From: Pseudomonadota bacterium
GTDB lineage: Bacteria; Pseudomonadota; Gammaproteobacteria; Burkholderiales; Burkholderiaceae_C
Length of the DNA: 45,042 nt
Reading direction: 5' to 3'
NCBI GenBank assembly: GCA_029779845.1
Contig: JAKOZT010000099.1
Span: forward strand, 1 to 45,042
Shown: in pieces, positions 1-13,169 of the stretch
Layout: every line of letters begins with the position of its first letter
How positions within the stretch are numbered: position 1 is the stretch's first letter
The notes under the pieces: model-generated
Seen by the model: the letters and a program-made list of their open reading frames with translations, nothing else
What the model was told of the DNA's origin: nothing
Databases searched by the model: none
Translations under genes and position numbers: made by a program

Positions 1-238
1 GGCTCGTGGCCCGCGCGCGTACCCGCGCGCTTCGTCCTCATGCTCGCCGCGGGTGATCGAGCGCAGCGGGCGATAGCCCGCGAAGCGAGTTCCGCGGCGG
101 GGCCGCGAGACCGAGCAGCGCAAGGCAGTCGGCCCGCAGGGCCGACCGTCTCATCGAAGCGCCGCGGGCGGCCCGCACGGCCCTTTGCCGCTTGGACCAC
201 GTTGCCGGCTTTCTGAACGATTGATCGCTGGCCGGTAT
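1..238 (+). repeat. Palindrome-rich dispersed repeat, left copy (inverted relative to right copy)
   Basis: This 238-base stretch matches the reverse complement of 44798-45035. The differences I count by eye are a one-base deletion near 71, a C/T change near 178, a diverged patch at about 197-208 and a C/T change at 232. It holds perfect hairpins: GCGCGCG-TACC-CGCGCGC (13-30), GCGGGC-GATA-GCCCGC (66-81) and GTCGGCCC-GCA-GGGCCGAC (128-146). It ends right at the stop codon of ppsR. No transposase frame is present. It resembles a non-autonomous intergenic element of the BIME or MITE kind, but the family is not identified. It may extend beyond the window. Confidence 0.9.
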
Positions 239-1056
239 CAGTACATCAGGCGGTCCGGCCGCAAGTCGCGCAGGATCGTCGTCGCGATCTCCTCGATCGA
301 CTTGTGCGTCGACGACAGCCAGGCGATGCCCTCGCGGCGCATCATCGCTTCGGCCTCGCGCACCTCGCTGCGACAGTTCTCGATCGCGGCGTACCTGCTG
401 CCGGGGCGGCGCTCGTTGCGGATCTGGCTCAGGCGCTCGGGGTCGATGGTCAGGCCGAAGCATTTCTTCTTGAACGGCGCGAGCGTCGAGGGAATCTGCC
501 CGCGGTCGAAGTCCTCCGGGATGAGCGGATAGTTCGCGGCCTTGATGCCGTGCTGCATCGCCAGGTACAGCGAGGTCGGCGTCTTGCCGCTGCGGCTGAC
601 GCCGACCAGGATCACGTCGGCCTCGGCGAGGTTCTTGGCCGACTGCCCGTCGTCGTGCGCGAGCGAGAAGTTGATCGCCTCGATACGGTCGGTGTACTCC
701 TGGCTCGCCGACACGTCGGAGAAGCGCCCGATGCGGTGGTTCGACTTGACGCCGAACTCGGCCTCCAGCGGCTCGATGAAGGTGTTGAACATGTCCAGCA
801 CCAGCCCGCGCGAGGCCTTGAGGATCTCCAGGATCTCGCTGTTGACCAGCGTGAGGAACACCACCGGCCGGCGCCCCTCGGCATCGGCGCTGTGGTTGAC
901 CTCGCGCACCACCTGGTGCGCCTTGTCGGGCGTATCGATGAAGGGGCGGCGCACGTGGCGCGGCTTGCCCGGAAACTGCGCCAGGATCGAGTTGCCGAAG
1001 GTCTCGGCGGTGATGCCGGTGCCGTCGGAGACGAAGAACACGGTGCGGTTTGGCAT
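238..1056 (-). CDS. ppsR: PEP synthetase regulatory protein (bifunctional kinase/pyrophosphorylase, DUF299)
   Basis: Product of 272 residues, the usual length of the family. Members of this family inactivate PEP synthetase by ADP-dependent phosphorylation of a threonine and reactivate it by phosphate-dependent dephosphorylation, in the cytoplasm. The P-loop-like motif GVSRSGKT lies at residues 152-159, and the N-terminus FFVSDGTGITAET is typical. I chose the ATG at 1054-1056 because the open frame upstream has no family similarity. The gene is divergent from ppsA, its substrate enzyme, which strongly supports the assignment. The stop codon (238-240) touches the inverted repeat, so the repeat forms the 3' flank. 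Confidence 0.95.
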   Translation of the reverse strand: MPNRTVFFVSDGTGITAETFGNSILAQFPGKPRHVRRPFIDTPDKAHQVVREVNHSADAEGRRPVVFLTLVNSEILEILKASRGLVLDMFNTFIEPLEAEFGVKSNHRIGRFSDVSASQEYTDRIEAINFSLAHDDGQSAKNLAEADVILVGVSRSGKTPTSLYLAMQHGIKAANYPLIPEDFDRGQIPSTLAPFKKKCFGLTIDPERLSQIRNERRPGSRYAAIENCRSEVREAEAMMRREGIAWLSSTHKSIEEIATTILRDLRPDRLMY

Positions 1057-1252
1057 GGGGCTCGGGGGGTGCGAATCTGCCCGGAATGATAGGGACAAAC
1101 CGTAGAATTCCGCCCAATTCGCCCCCGCCCGCTCACCGCCCGATGACCGCCAGCCGCCGACTACAACAAGCACTCGAACAGTGCGGCGCGCCGGCCTGGG
1201 CTTTGCGTGGCATGCGGGGGACACCGCTTTCCCAACATCACGGAGTTTTCCC
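1057..1252. promoter_or_regulatory. Divergent ppsR/ppsA intergenic region
   Basis: A 196-base gap between two divergent starts must hold both promoters. A GGAG at 1242-1245 lies seven bases before the ppsA ATG and is its ribosome binding site. I see no strong consensus promoter on either strand and no clear operator palindrome, so the promoters themselves are inferred from position only. Confidence 0.45.
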
Positions 1253-5341
<4,089 letters not shown>

Positions 5342-5358
5342 GGGTCTCCTCGAATGCT

Positions 5359-6633
5359 TCAGATCAGGCCGTCGAAGGGCAGCACGTCGACCGGCTCGCC
5401 CGCGGCGACGTCGCCGCGCTCGTGCGCCAGCACCACCAGGCCGTTGGCGATGCTCATGCTGCGCAGGATGCCCGAACCCTGCGCGCCGGTGAGCTCGACC
5501 TGCCAGCCCTCGCCCGCGCGCGTGACGATGCCGCGCTGGAATTCGGTGCGGCCGGGCTTCTTGCGGATGGGCCTCGCGCTGGCGGCGCGCAGCATGGGCA
5601 GCGGCATCGGCGCGGCGCCGCTCATCGCCAGCAGCGCCTCGCGCACGAAGGCGTAGAAGCTCACCATCACCGCCACCGGGTTGCCGGGCAGGCCGAACAG
5701 GATGGCGTCGCCGATGCGGCCGATCGCCATCGGCCGGCCGGGGCGGATCGCGAGCTTCCAGAACAGCACCTCGCCGAGCGACTTCATGATGCGCTTGGTG
5801 TGGTCGGCCTCGCCGACGCTGACGCCGCCCGAGGTGATCACCGCATCGGCGCATGCCGAGGCGTTGCGGAAGGCGGCTTCCAGCGCGGCCGGGTCGTCGC
5901 GCACCACGCCCATGTCGATCGCCTCGACGCCCAGGCGCTGCAGCATGCTCCACAGCGTGTAGCGGTTGCTGTCGTAGACGCAGCCCGGCGCCAGCGGCTC
6001 GCCGACCGAGCGCAGTTCGTCGCCGGTGGAGAAGAAGGCCACGCGCAGGCGGCGCCGCACCGCCACCTCGGCGTGGCCGAGCGACGCGAGCAGGCCGAGG
6101 TCGGCCGGGCGCAGCAGGCGGCCGGCGCTCAGCGCCGCTTCGCCGCGCGCCAGGTCTTCGCCGGTACGGCGGCGGTTGTCGCCCGCGCGCACCGCGCCGG
6201 CGGGGAGGGTCACGCGCTCGCCATCGACCCGGACGAACTCCTGCGGCACCACCGTGTCGAGTCCGGCCGGCATCATCGCGCCGGTCATGATGCGCACGCA
6301 CTCGCCGGCGCCGGGCGTGCCCGTGAACGGCACGCCGGCCAGGCCGCGGCCGGCGATGCGCAGCACGGTGTCGCCCGAGGCCGCGAGTTCGCTGCCGCGC
6401 AGCGCATAGCCGTCCATCGCGGCGTTGTCCTGCGCCGGCACGTCGATCGCCGAGATCAGGTCGTGCGCCAGCACGCGGCCGAGCGCGCTGCGCAGGGGGG
6501 CTCGTTCCACCGCCTGCACACGCGGCACCAGCCGGGCGATGAACTCCCTGGCCTGCGCCACCGGCAGCGCATCGGCGTCGTAGCCGCTCACGCAGGAGGC
6601 GATCTCGGCCAGGCTCGCAGGGTCGGAACTCAT
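5359..6633 (-). CDS. moeA: Molybdopterin molybdenumtransferase MoeA, copy 1
   Basis: Product of 424 residues. The family inserts molybdate into adenylylated molybdopterin to give active molybdenum cofactor. Seen: [13 protein letters not shown] near residues 65-77, the STGDEL motif, the MoeA/MogA domain signature [12 protein letters not shown] and the substrate loop GLPGNPVAV. All hallmark segments are intact, so it should be active. It follows mobA on the same strand with a gap of about 40 bases. A second complete paralogue lies at 19875-21107. The two are clearly diverged, so they are not a recent duplication. One may serve a different step or enzyme set. Confidence 0.95.
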   Translation of the reverse strand: MSSDPASLAEIASCVSGYDADALPVAQAREFIARLVPRVQAVERAPLRSALGRVLAHDLISAIDVPAQDNAAMDGYALRGSELAASGDTVLRIAGRGLAGVPFTGTPGAGECVRIMTGAMMPAGLDTVVPQEFVRVDGERVTLPAGAVRAGDNRRRTGEDLARGEAALSAGRLLRPADLGLLASLGHAEVAVRRRLRVAFFSTGDELRSVGEPLAPGCVYDSNRYTLWSMLQRLGVEAIDMGVVRDDPAALEAAFRNASACADAVITSGGVSVGEADHTKRIMKSLGEVLFWKLAIRPGRPMAIGRIGDAILFGLPGNPVAVMVSFYAFVREALLAMSGAAPMPLPMLRAASARPIRKKPGRTEFQRGIVTRAGEGWQVELTGAQGSGILRSMSIANGLVVLAHERGDVAAGEPVDVLPFDGLI

Positions 6634-6672
6634 GGGCGCGGATGGTAGCCGCCCGCGCGGCCCGGTTCGGGC

Positions 6673-7269
6673 TCAGCCCTGCAGGCGCTGCAATTCGGCC
6701 GGCGTGTTGGCGTTGACGAAGGCGGAGGCGTCGTCGAACGGCACCTCCACGCAGCCGTGCTGCCGGGCCCAGCGCTCGACCTTGCGTTCGCCGGCGGCCA
6801 CGAAGGCACGCAAGCTCGCTTCCAGATCGCAGCGCATCAGGCAGAACACCGGCTGGGCACGCTGCTCGCCGGCTTCGATCGCGACGGCCATGCCGATCGC
6901 GGCACCGCGCTGCGCCACGGCCGCGGCCAGCCGCTCGACCAGATCGGCGGGGAAGTTCGGCGAGTCGCAGGGCACGGTGGCGAGCCAGGGCGTCTCGGCA
7001 TGCGTGATCCCCGCGAGGAAGCCGGCCAGCGGGCCGGGATGGTCGGGCAAGGCATCGGGCCACACCGGCACGCCGAAGGCCGCATAGGCGTCGAGATGGC
7101 GGTTGGCGTTGACGGCGACCCGGCCCACCTGCGGCGCGAGGCGCTGCAAGGCATGCAGCGCGAGCGGCACGCCGCGATGCAGTTGCAGGCCCTTGTCGAC
7201 CCCGCCCATGCGGCTGCCGCGCCCGCCGGCGAGCACGAGGCCGGTGATGTCGTCGCGGGCGATGTTCAA
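6673..7269 (-). CDS. mobA: Molybdenum cofactor guanylyltransferase
   Basis: About 198 residues. The enzyme adds GMP to molybdenum cofactor to make the bis-MGD form used by DMSO-reductase-family enzymes. The nucleotide-binding signature [15 protein letters not shown] sits at residues 13-27 and fits the family N-terminus. No ATG is well placed. A TTG at 7267-7269 gives the expected spacing to the motif, a GTG at 7276-7278 is the alternative, and an ATG at 7318-7320 would add 17 residues. The TTG lies one base after the moaA stop, so translation is probably coupled to moaA, and the GGTGGGTGAG just before it may serve as a crowded ribosome binding site. Start uncertain, identity firm. Confidence 0.92.
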   Translation of the reverse strand: MNIARDDITGLVLAGGRGSRMGGVDKGLQLHRGVPLALHALQRLAPQVGRVAVNANRHLDAYAAFGVPVWPDALPDHPGPLAGFLAGITHAETPWLATVPCDSPNFPADLVERLAAAVAQRGAAIGMAVAIEAGEQRAQPVFCLMRCDLEASLRAFVAAGERKVERWARQHGCVEVPFDDASAFVNANTPAELQRLQG

Positions 7270-7270
7270 C

Positions 7271-8395
7271 TCACCCACCGATGTAGTGCATCTCCACCCG
7301 CCGCTGCCCGCTGCCCGCATCCGCCTGCATCGCGCCGCGCAGCTCGGAGTAGCGGTCGCCGCGGCCCGCCCACAGCGCGCCGATCGCCGCCGCGATCTGC
7401 GCGTCGTCGTGTCCGCCGCGCAGCAGCGCGCGCAGGTCGTGGCCGTGGCTGGCGAACAGGCAGGTGAAGAGCTTGCCTTCGGTGGACAGGCGCGCGCGGT
7501 TGCAGTCGCGGCAGAAGGCGCGCGTGACGCTGGAGATCACGCCGATCTCGCCGCCGCCGTCGCGGTAGCGCCAGCGCTGGGCGGTTTCGCCCGGCGCGTT
7601 CGCCTCCAGCGGCTCGAGCGGGAAGCTCTGCGCGATGCGCGCAACGACATCGGCCGAGGGCAGCACCTCGTCCATGCGCCAGCCGTTGGTGGCGCCGACG
7701 TCCATGTACTCGATGAAGCGCAGCACGACGCTGCCGTCGAACTGCTCGCGGAAGAAGCGCGCCATCGGCACGATCTCGTGGTCGTTGCTGCCGCGCTTGA
7801 CGACCATGTTGACCTTGATGGTCCCGAAGCCGCAGCGCCGCGCCTCGGCGATGCCCTCGAGCACGTCGGCGACCGGAAAGTCGACGTCGTTCATGCGCCG
7901 GAAGATCGTGTCGTCGAGCGCGTCCAGGCTCACCGTCACGCGCTGCAGGCCGGCGTCCTTCAGCGCCCGAGCCTTGCGCGCCAGCAGCGAGCCGTTGGTG
8001 GTCAGCGTCAGGTCGAGCGCGGAACCGTCGGGGCAGCGCAGTGCGGCAAGCATCGCCACCAGCCGCTCCAGATCCTTGCGCAGCAGCGGCTCGCCGCCGG
8101 TCAGGCGCAGCTTGCGCACGCCGTGCGCGACGAACAGCCTTGCTGCGCGCGTGATCTCCTCGAAGCTCAGCAGCGAGCCGTGCGGCAGGAAGTGGTACTG
8201 CTTGTCGAACACTTCCTTGGGCATGCAGTAGCCGCAGCGGAAGTTGCAGCGGTCGGTGACCGAGATGCGCAGGTCGCGCAGCGGCCGGCCGAGGCGGTCG
8301 GCGACGTGCCCGCTCGGCGCGGCGGGCCGCTCGGGGATGCGCGGCACGCTGGCGGCGTAGCGATGGTCGGCCAGCGGAATGACTTTTTCGCCCAT
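7271..8395 (-). CDS. moaA: GTP 3',8-cyclase (radical SAM)
   Basis: Product of 374 residues. It performs the first molybdenum cofactor step, radical cyclisation of GTP. The N-terminal 4Fe-4S cluster motif CNFRCGYC has cysteines at residues 50, 54 and 57. The C-terminal second cluster is seen in [10 protein letters not shown] followed by LFTC, and the chain ends in the conserved Gly-Gly (YIGG). I used the ATG at 8393-8395; the frame is open further upstream but has no family similarity there. The order moaA-mobA-moeA on the minus strand makes a cofactor operon. moaC and the MogA/MoaB adenylyltransferase are absent from the window. Confidence 0.96.
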   Translation of the reverse strand: MGEKVIPLADHRYAASVPRIPERPAAPSGHVADRLGRPLRDLRISVTDRCNFRCGYCMPKEVFDKQYHFLPHGSLLSFEEITRAARLFVAHGVRKLRLTGGEPLLRKDLERLVAMLAALRCPDGSALDLTLTTNGSLLARKARALKDAGLQRVTVSLDALDDTIFRRMNDVDFPVADVLEGIAEARRCGFGTIKVNMVVKRGSNDHEIVPMARFFREQFDGSVVLRFIEYMDVGATNGWRMDEVLPSADVVARIAQSFPLEPLEANAPGETAQRWRYRDGGGEIGVISSVTRAFCRDCNRARLSTEGKLFTCLFASHGHDLRALLRGGHDDAQIAAAIGALWAGRGDRYSELRGAMQADAGSGQRRVEMHYIGG

Positions 8396-8471
8396 GAGCG
8401 CGAATTGTGCCTGCGCGACGCCGTGGTGCGCCCGGGCACGACCCCGCAGCGGCCGGGGCTTCCGGCCGGCG

Positions 8472-9161
8472 TCAGTGCAGCGTGCGGTAGGTCTCGGCGT
8501 CCTGCGCGGTGGCGGCGGCCGGTGTCGGCGTCGCGACGGGCGCCGGCGCGGCGGCCTGCTGCACCGCGGGCGCATCGAGCAGCGGCTGCGCGCGCCGCGC
8601 GCCGGTGAAGCGCTTGCTCCAGTAGGCGTAGCGCATGTCTTCCACGCGGACCTCGCCGCCGGTGCGCGGCGAGTGGATGAACTTGCCTTCGCCGATGTAG
8701 ATGCCGACGTGCGAGAAGGTGCGCTTGAGGGTGTTGAAGAACACCAGGTCGCCCGGCTTCAGCTCGTCGCGCTTGACCTTGACGAGCCCGTTCGCGCTGG
8801 CCTGCTCGTCGGCGCGGCGCGGCAGCACGAAGCCCAGGCTGATCTCGAACACGTGGCGCGTGAAGCCGCTGCAGTCGAAGCCCTGCTCGGCGCTGGTGCC
8901 GCCGCGGCGGTAGGGCACGCCGAGGAAGTTCATCGCGCCCAGCACCATCTCGGAGGCCTTGTCGCGCATGGTCTGCACGAAGGCGTATTCGCTCGGCGGC
9001 ACGGCGGCCGGCACCTTGTCGGGCTCGCCGAAGCCGCGCTCCGCCAGCAGCTTGGCGATCGGGTCGGCGGCCTCGGGCGCGGCCTGCACCGCCGTGGCGG
9101 CCAGCGCGAGCGCGATGGCCAGGCAGGCCAGGGCGGGGCGGCGGCGGGCGGGCGTTTCCAT
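8472..9161 (-). CDS. Secreted NlpC/P60 family (C40) cell-wall peptidase
   Basis: Product of 229 residues. The family hydrolyses peptide bonds in peptidoglycan stems. A Sec signal peptide is seen at residues 1-27, with a cut probably after VQA. The NlpC/P60 domain spans about 62-175 with the catalytic Cys97 in FDCSGF, His151 in SHVGIYIG and a third polar residue near His163. The tail from about 180 to 225 is Ala/Pro-rich and low complexity, likely a flexible extension. No lipobox is present, so it should be periplasmic and soluble. It stands between the moaA operon and acuI, with no obvious functional tie to either. The precise substrate is unknown. Confidence 0.9.
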   Translation of the reverse strand: METPARRRPALACLAIALALAATAVQAAPEAADPIAKLLAERGFGEPDKVPAAVPPSEYAFVQTMRDKASEMVLGAMNFLGVPYRRGGTSAEQGFDCSGFTRHVFEISLGFVLPRRADEQASANGLVKVKRDELKPGDLVFFNTLKRTFSHVGIYIGEGKFIHSPRTGGEVRVEDMRYAYWSKRFTGARRAQPLLDAPAVQQAAAPAPVATPTPAAATAQDAETYRTLH

Positions 9162-9215
9162 CGGGGCGCAGCTTAGTCGTGCCCACGCCCCGAAGTCAAC
9201 CTAAAAAACCAATGC

Positions 9216-9233
9216 TGACGGCCACTTGCGTCA
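9216..9233. promoter_or_regulatory. Palindrome TGACG-N8-CGTCA before acuI
   Basis: In the 135-base divergent gap between the peptidase gene and acuI, TGACG (9216-9220) and CGTCA (9229-9233) form an inverted repeat with an eight-base spacer. The word GTCAAC also occurs twice, at 9195-9200 and 9230-9235. The gap is AT-richer than its surroundings. The arrangement fits a dimeric regulator site for acuI or for the divergent gene, but I cannot name the regulator. Confidence 0.3.
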
Positions 9234-9296
9234 ACATTTACAGGCGCTTGCGAGGCTGCGTTATCGTTTCGCCAATCACTCCGAGGAGACTCGAGC

Positions 9297-10277
9297 ATGT
9301 TCAAGGCCCTGCTGCTGGAAAAAGACGACGCCGGCTTTCGCGCCGGCATCCGCGAACTCGACGAGGCCGCACTGCCCGCCGGCGACGTGCTGGTGGAAGT
9401 GGCGCACTCGACGCTCAACTACAAGGATGGGCTGGCGATCACGAATCGCGGCCCGGTGGTGCGCCAGTGGCCGATGGTGGCCGGCATCGACGGCGCCGGC
9501 CGCGTGCTCGAAAGCTCGCACCCGGCGTGGAAGCCGGGCGATGCCTTCGTGCTCAACGGCTGGGGCGTCGGCGAGACGCGCTGGGGCTGCCTGGCGCGCA
9601 AGGCGCGCCTGAAGGGCGACTGGCTGGTGCCGCTGCCGGCCGCCTTCACGACGCGCCAGGCGATGGCGATCGGCACCGCCGGCTACACCGCGATGCTCAG
9701 CGTGCTGGCGCTGGAGCGCCACGGTGTCAAGCCGGGCGACGGCGAGGTGCTGGTGACCGGCGCCACCGGCGGCGTCGGCAGCGTGGCCGTCGCGCTGCTG
9801 GCCAGGCTGGGCCACCGCGTCGTCGCCGCCACCGGCAAGGCGGCCGAGGCCGACTACCTGAAGTCGTTGGGCGCGGCGAGCGTCATCGACCGGGCCGAGC
9901 TCGCCGCGCCCGGCAAGCCGCTGCAAAAGGAGCGCTGGGCGGCGGTGGTCGATGCGGTGGGCAGCCACACGCTGGCCACCGCCTGCGCGCAGACACGCTA
10001 CGGCGGCGTGGTGACGGCCTGCGGGCTGGCGCAGGGGGCCGACTTTCCCGCCACGGTGATGCCCTTCATCCTGCGCGGCGTCACGCTCGCCGGCATCGAC
10101 AGCGTGATGGCGCCGCAGCCGCTGCGCCGCGCGGCCTGGGATCGCCTCGCGCGCGATCTCGATGCCGGGCAGCTCGAAACCATCACCACCGAAATCCCGC
10201 TGGCCGATGCCGTCGCACGCGCGCACGACTTGATGGCCGGCAAGCTGCGCGGCCGTGTGGTGGTGCGCATCGACTAG
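9297..10277 (+). CDS. acuI: Acryloyl-CoA reductase (AcuI/YhdH-type NADPH oxidoreductase)
   Basis: Product of 326 residues, the normal length of the YhdH/AcuI branch of zinc-free medium-chain dehydrogenases. AcuI reduces acryloyl-CoA to propionyl-CoA with NADPH, detoxifying acrylate and serving 3-hydroxypropionate and DMSP breakdown. Seen: the N-terminal STLNYKDGLAIT segment, a glycine-rich dinucleotide loop TGATGGVGS at residues 154-162 and no structural zinc cysteines. A GAGGAG at 9283-9288 precedes the ATG by eight bases. prpE starts about 70 bases later on the same strand. Both enzymes make propionyl-CoA, supporting this reading over a generic quinone oxidoreductase. Confidence 0.88.
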   Translation: MFKALLLEKDDAGFRAGIRELDEAALPAGDVLVEVAHSTLNYKDGLAITNRGPVVRQWPMVAGIDGAGRVLESSHPAWKPGDAFVLNGWGVGETRWGCLARKARLKGDWLVPLPAAFTTRQAMAIGTAGYTAMLSVLALERHGVKPGDGEVLVTGATGGVGSVAVALLARLGHRVVAATGKAAEADYLKSLGAASVIDRAELAAPGKPLQKERWAAVVDAVGSHTLATACAQTRYGGVVTACGLAQGADFPATVMPFILRGVTLAGIDSVMAPQPLRRAAWDRLARDLDAGQLETITTEIPLADAVARAHDLMAGKLRGRVVVRID

Positions 10278-10346
10278 CGTCAGACCCTCGTAAGAGCCTG
10301 CGCTTGAAATCCGCCGCCAGCCAAGACGATCTTCAGGAGACAGGCC

Positions 10347-12245
10347 ATGACGAGCTACGCCGCGTTCCATCAGCGTTCGATCCAGGACCGTGACGGCTTC
10401 TGGGCCGAGCAGGCGCAGCTGATCGACTGGCAGACGCCGTTCGAGCAGGTCTGCGACGACTCGAACCCGCCGTTCGCGAAGTGGTTCGTCGGCGGCAAGA
10501 CCAACCTGTGCCACAACGCCGTCGACCGGCACCTGAAGACGCGTCCCGACCAGAACGCACTGATCTTCGTCTCCACCGAGACCGGCCAGGAGAGGGCCTA
10601 CAGCTTCCGCGAACTGCACGCCGAGGTGCAGCGCGTCGCGGCCATCCTGCAGGAGCTGGGCGTCAAGCAGGGCGACCGCGTGCTCGTCTACATGCCGATG
10701 ATCGCCGAGGCCGCCTTCACGATGCTGGCCTGCGCGCGCATCGGCGCGATCCACTCGGTGGTGTTCGGCGGCTTCGCGAGCGTCAGCCTCGCCAGCCGCA
10801 TCGACGACGCCGAGCCGACGGTGATCGTCAGCGCCGACGCCGGCATGCGCTCGGGCAAGGTGGTGGCCTACAAGCCGCTGCTCGACGAGGCGATCAAGCT
10901 CGCCCACCACAAGCCCGCCAAGGTGCTGCTGGTGAACCGCGGGCTGAGCCCGATGGAGACGGTGGACGGCCGCGATGTCGACTACGCGGCGCTGCGCGAC
11001 AAGCACTTGGACACCGTCGTGCCCTGCGCGTGGGTGGACGCCACCCACCCGAGCTACACGCTCTACACCAGCGGCACCACCGGCAAGCCGAAGGGCGTGC
11101 AGCGCGACACCGGCGGCTACGCGGTGGCGCTGGCCGCGTCGATGAAGCACATCTTCTGCGGCAACGCCGGCGAGACCTACTTCTCCACCAGCGACATCGG
11201 CTGGGTGGTGGGCCACAGCTACATCATCTACGGCCCGCTGATCGCCGGCATGGCGACCATCATGTACGAAGGCCTGCCGACGCGCCCCGACGCCGGCATC
11301 TGGTGGAGCCTGGTCGAGAAGTACAAGGTCACCGTGATGTTCAGCGCGCCCACCGCGGTGCGCGTGCTGAAGAAGCAGGATCCGGCCTTCCTGACGAAGT
11401 ACGACCTGTCCTCCCTGCGCGCGCTCTTCCTCGCCGGCGAACCGCTCGACGAGCCGACCGCCAAGTGGATCGCCGAATCGCTGGGCAAGCCGATCATCGA
11501 CAACTACTGGCAGACGGAGACCGGCTGGCCGATCCTGACCATCGCCAACGGCGTCGAGAAGGCGCCGAGCAAGTTCGGCAGCCCGGGCGTGGCGATGTAC
11601 GGCTACGACGTGCGCCTGATCGACGAGATCACCGGCGAGCAGGTCACGGCGCCCAACCAGAAGGGCGTGGTGGCGATTGCCGGCCCGCTGCCGCCGGGCT
11701 GCATGCAGACGGTGTGGCGCGACGACGCGCGCTTCGTGAAGACGTACTGGCAGAGCATCCCGGGCCAGCAGCTCTACAGCACCTTCGACTGGGGCATCAA
11801 GGACGAGGACGGCTACTTCTTCATCCTCGGCCGCACCGACGACGTGATCAACGTGGCCGGTCACCGCCTCGGCACACGCGAGATCGAGGAGAGCATCTCC
11901 AGCCACCCGGCGGTGGCCGAGGTGGCGGTGGTCGGCGTGGCCGACCAGCTGAAGGGTCAGGTGGCGATGGCCTTCGCGGTACTGAAGGATGCGTCGGTGG
12001 CCGCCGATCCGAATGCGCGCCTCAAGCTCGAAGGCGAGGTGATGAAGACGGTGGACAGCCAGCTCGGCGCGGTGGCGCGGCCGGCGCGCATCCACTTCGT
12101 CTCGCTGCTGCCCAAGACGCGCTCGGGCAAGATGCTGCGCCGCGCGATCCAGGCGGTGTGCGAACAGCGCGACCCGGGCGACCTGACGACGATGGACGAC
12201 CCGACCGCCTTGCAGCAGATCCGCGAGCTGGTGGCGGCGAAGTAG
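10347..12245 (+). CDS. prpE: Propionate--CoA ligase
   Basis: Product of 632 residues of the acetyl/propionyl-CoA synthetase family. It activates propionate with ATP to propionyl-CoA in two half-reactions. Seen: the phosphate loop YTSGTTGKPKG from residue 240, the YWQTETGWPI segment, GRTDDVINVAGHRLGT before the C-terminal hinge and the catalytic Lys595 in TRSGKMLRR. The N-terminal YAAFHQRSIQDRDGFW is like PrpE rather than Acs, but acetate or acrylate could also be substrates. An AGGAGA lies upstream of the ATG. It pairs with acuI and ends at a clear terminator. The methylcitrate cycle genes are not in the window. Confidence 0.93.
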   Translation: MTSYAAFHQRSIQDRDGFWAEQAQLIDWQTPFEQVCDDSNPPFAKWFVGGKTNLCHNAVDRHLKTRPDQNALIFVSTETGQERAYSFRELHAEVQRVAAILQELGVKQGDRVLVYMPMIAEAAFTMLACARIGAIHSVVFGGFASVSLASRIDDAEPTVIVSADAGMRSGKVVAYKPLLDEAIKLAHHKPAKVLLVNRGLSPMETVDGRDVDYAALRDKHLDTVVPCAWVDATHPSYTLYTSGTTGKPKGVQRDTGGYAVALAASMKHIFCGNAGETYFSTSDIGWVVGHSYIIYGPLIAGMATIMYEGLPTRPDAGIWWSLVEKYKVTVMFSAPTAVRVLKKQDPAFLTKYDLSSLRALFLAGEPLDEPTAKWIAESLGKPIIDNYWQTETGWPILTIANGVEKAPSKFGSPGVAMYGYDVRLIDEITGEQVTAPNQKGVVAIAGPLPPGCMQTVWRDDARFVKTYWQSIPGQQLYSTFDWGIKDEDGYFFILGRTDDVINVAGHRLGTREIEESISSHPAVAEVAVVGVADQLKGQVAMAFAVLKDASVAADPNARLKLEGEVMKTVDSQLGAVARPARIHFVSLLPKTRSGKMLRRAIQAVCEQRDPGDLTTMDDPTALQQIRELVAAK

Positions 12246-12255
12246 CAAGACTTCC

Positions 12256-12284
12256 AAGGCCCTCGCAAGAGGGCCTTCTTCTTT
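12256..12284 (+). terminator. Rho-independent terminator after prpE
   Basis: A perfect nine-base-pair stem AAGGCCCTC (12256-12264) with GCAA loop and GAGGGCCTT (12269-12277) is followed by the pyrimidine tract CTTCTTT. It starts 11 bases after the prpE stop and closes the acuI-prpE transcription unit. Confidence 0.9.
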
Positions 12285-12335
12285 GGCCCGGCGGGGGGAT
12301 CGCCGGCGGTGAGTGGGCGCGCCAGCATGGGCGCC

Positions 12336-13166
12336 ATGAAGACACACCCGTTTCATCCGAACCGCCGCCAATGCCTGGCGCTGGCCCTGGGTGCCATTCC
12401 CGGCTTCGTGCTCGCCGAGGAGGCTGACCGCAATCCCGACCCGGCCGGCTGGCTGGTCAGCGAAAAGCTCGACGGCGTGCGTGCGCTGTGGGACGGCGCG
12501 CAGCTGCGTTTTCGCAGCGGCCGCGTGGTGGCCGCGCCGCCGTGGTTCATCGAGCGCCTGCCGCGCACTCCGCTGGACGGTGAACTGTGGCTGGGGCGCG
12601 GGCGCTTCGATGAACTCTCCGGCCTCGTGCGGCGCAACTCGCCCGACGACCAAGCGTGGCGCGAGGTGCGCTACATGCTGTTCGAGCTGCCCGGCGCGCC
12701 GGGGCCGTTCAGCGAACGCGCGGCGACGCTCGTGCGCATCGCCACACAGGCAGGCTGGCCGCAACTGCGAGCGGTGGCGCAGCGCACGCTGCCGGACCGC
12801 GCGGCGCTGGCGTCATGGCTGGCCGAGGTCGTGCGAGGCGGCGGCGAAGGCCTGATGCTGCATCGCGTCGATGCGCCCTGGGCCGCCGGCCGCAGCCGCG
12901 TGCTGCTCAAGCTCAAGCCGCAGCACGACGAAGACGGCGTCGTGATCGCCCACCTGCCGGGCCGCGGCAGGCACGCCGGCCGCCTCGGCGCGCTGCGCCT
13001 GCGCCGCGACGACGGCCTGGTGTTCGATCTCGGCAGCGGCTTCAGCGATGCGCAGCGCGAATCACCGCCGCCGCTGGGCAGCACTGTCACCTACACCCAT
13101 CGAGGCCGCACGCCGACGGGCGTGCCGCGCTTCGCCAGCTTCCTGCGCCTGCGGCCGGATGCCTGA
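12336..13166 (+). CDS. Small ATP-dependent DNA ligase with export signal (Lig E type)
   Basis: Product of about 276 residues. Lig E enzymes of proteobacteria are minimal two-domain ligases, sealing DNA nicks, and many carry a periplasmic signal. Seen: motif I EKLDGVRA with the AMP-accepting Lys44, LDGELW, the FELPG segment, motif IV EGLMLHR and motif V LLKLKP, then a small OB-type domain without DNA-clamping inserts. The N-terminus NRRQCLALALGAIPG followed by VLAEE looks like a signal, with twin arginines before the hydrophobic stretch. I prefer the ATG at 12336; ATG 12327 or GTG 12309 are alternatives. No Ku or repair partner is nearby. Confidence 0.87.
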   Translation: MKTHPFHPNRRQCLALALGAIPGFVLAEEADRNPDPAGWLVSEKLDGVRALWDGAQLRFRSGRVVAAPPWFIERLPRTPLDGELWLGRGRFDELSGLVRRNSPDDQAWREVRYMLFELPGAPGPFSERAATLVRIATQAGWPQLRAVAQRTLPDRAALASWLAEVVRGGGEGLMLHRVDAPWAAGRSRVLLKLKPQHDEDGVVIAHLPGRGRHAGRLGALRLRRDDGLVFDLGSGFSDAQRESPPPLGSTVTYTHRGRTPTGVPRFASFLRLRPDA

Positions 13167-13169
13167 GCG

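Noticed and set aside
8396..8471. GC-rich hairpins between the NlpC/P60 gene and moaA as an intrinsic terminator
   Set aside because: Several GC stems can be drawn, but no T-run follows on the minus strand, so a terminator is not supported.
9276..12764. Very long open frame on the minus strand opposite acuI, prpE and the ligase
   Set aside because: In this GC-rich DNA antisense frames stay open by codon bias. The product is Arg/Ala/His-rich, resembles no family, and the plus-strand genes have clear motifs.
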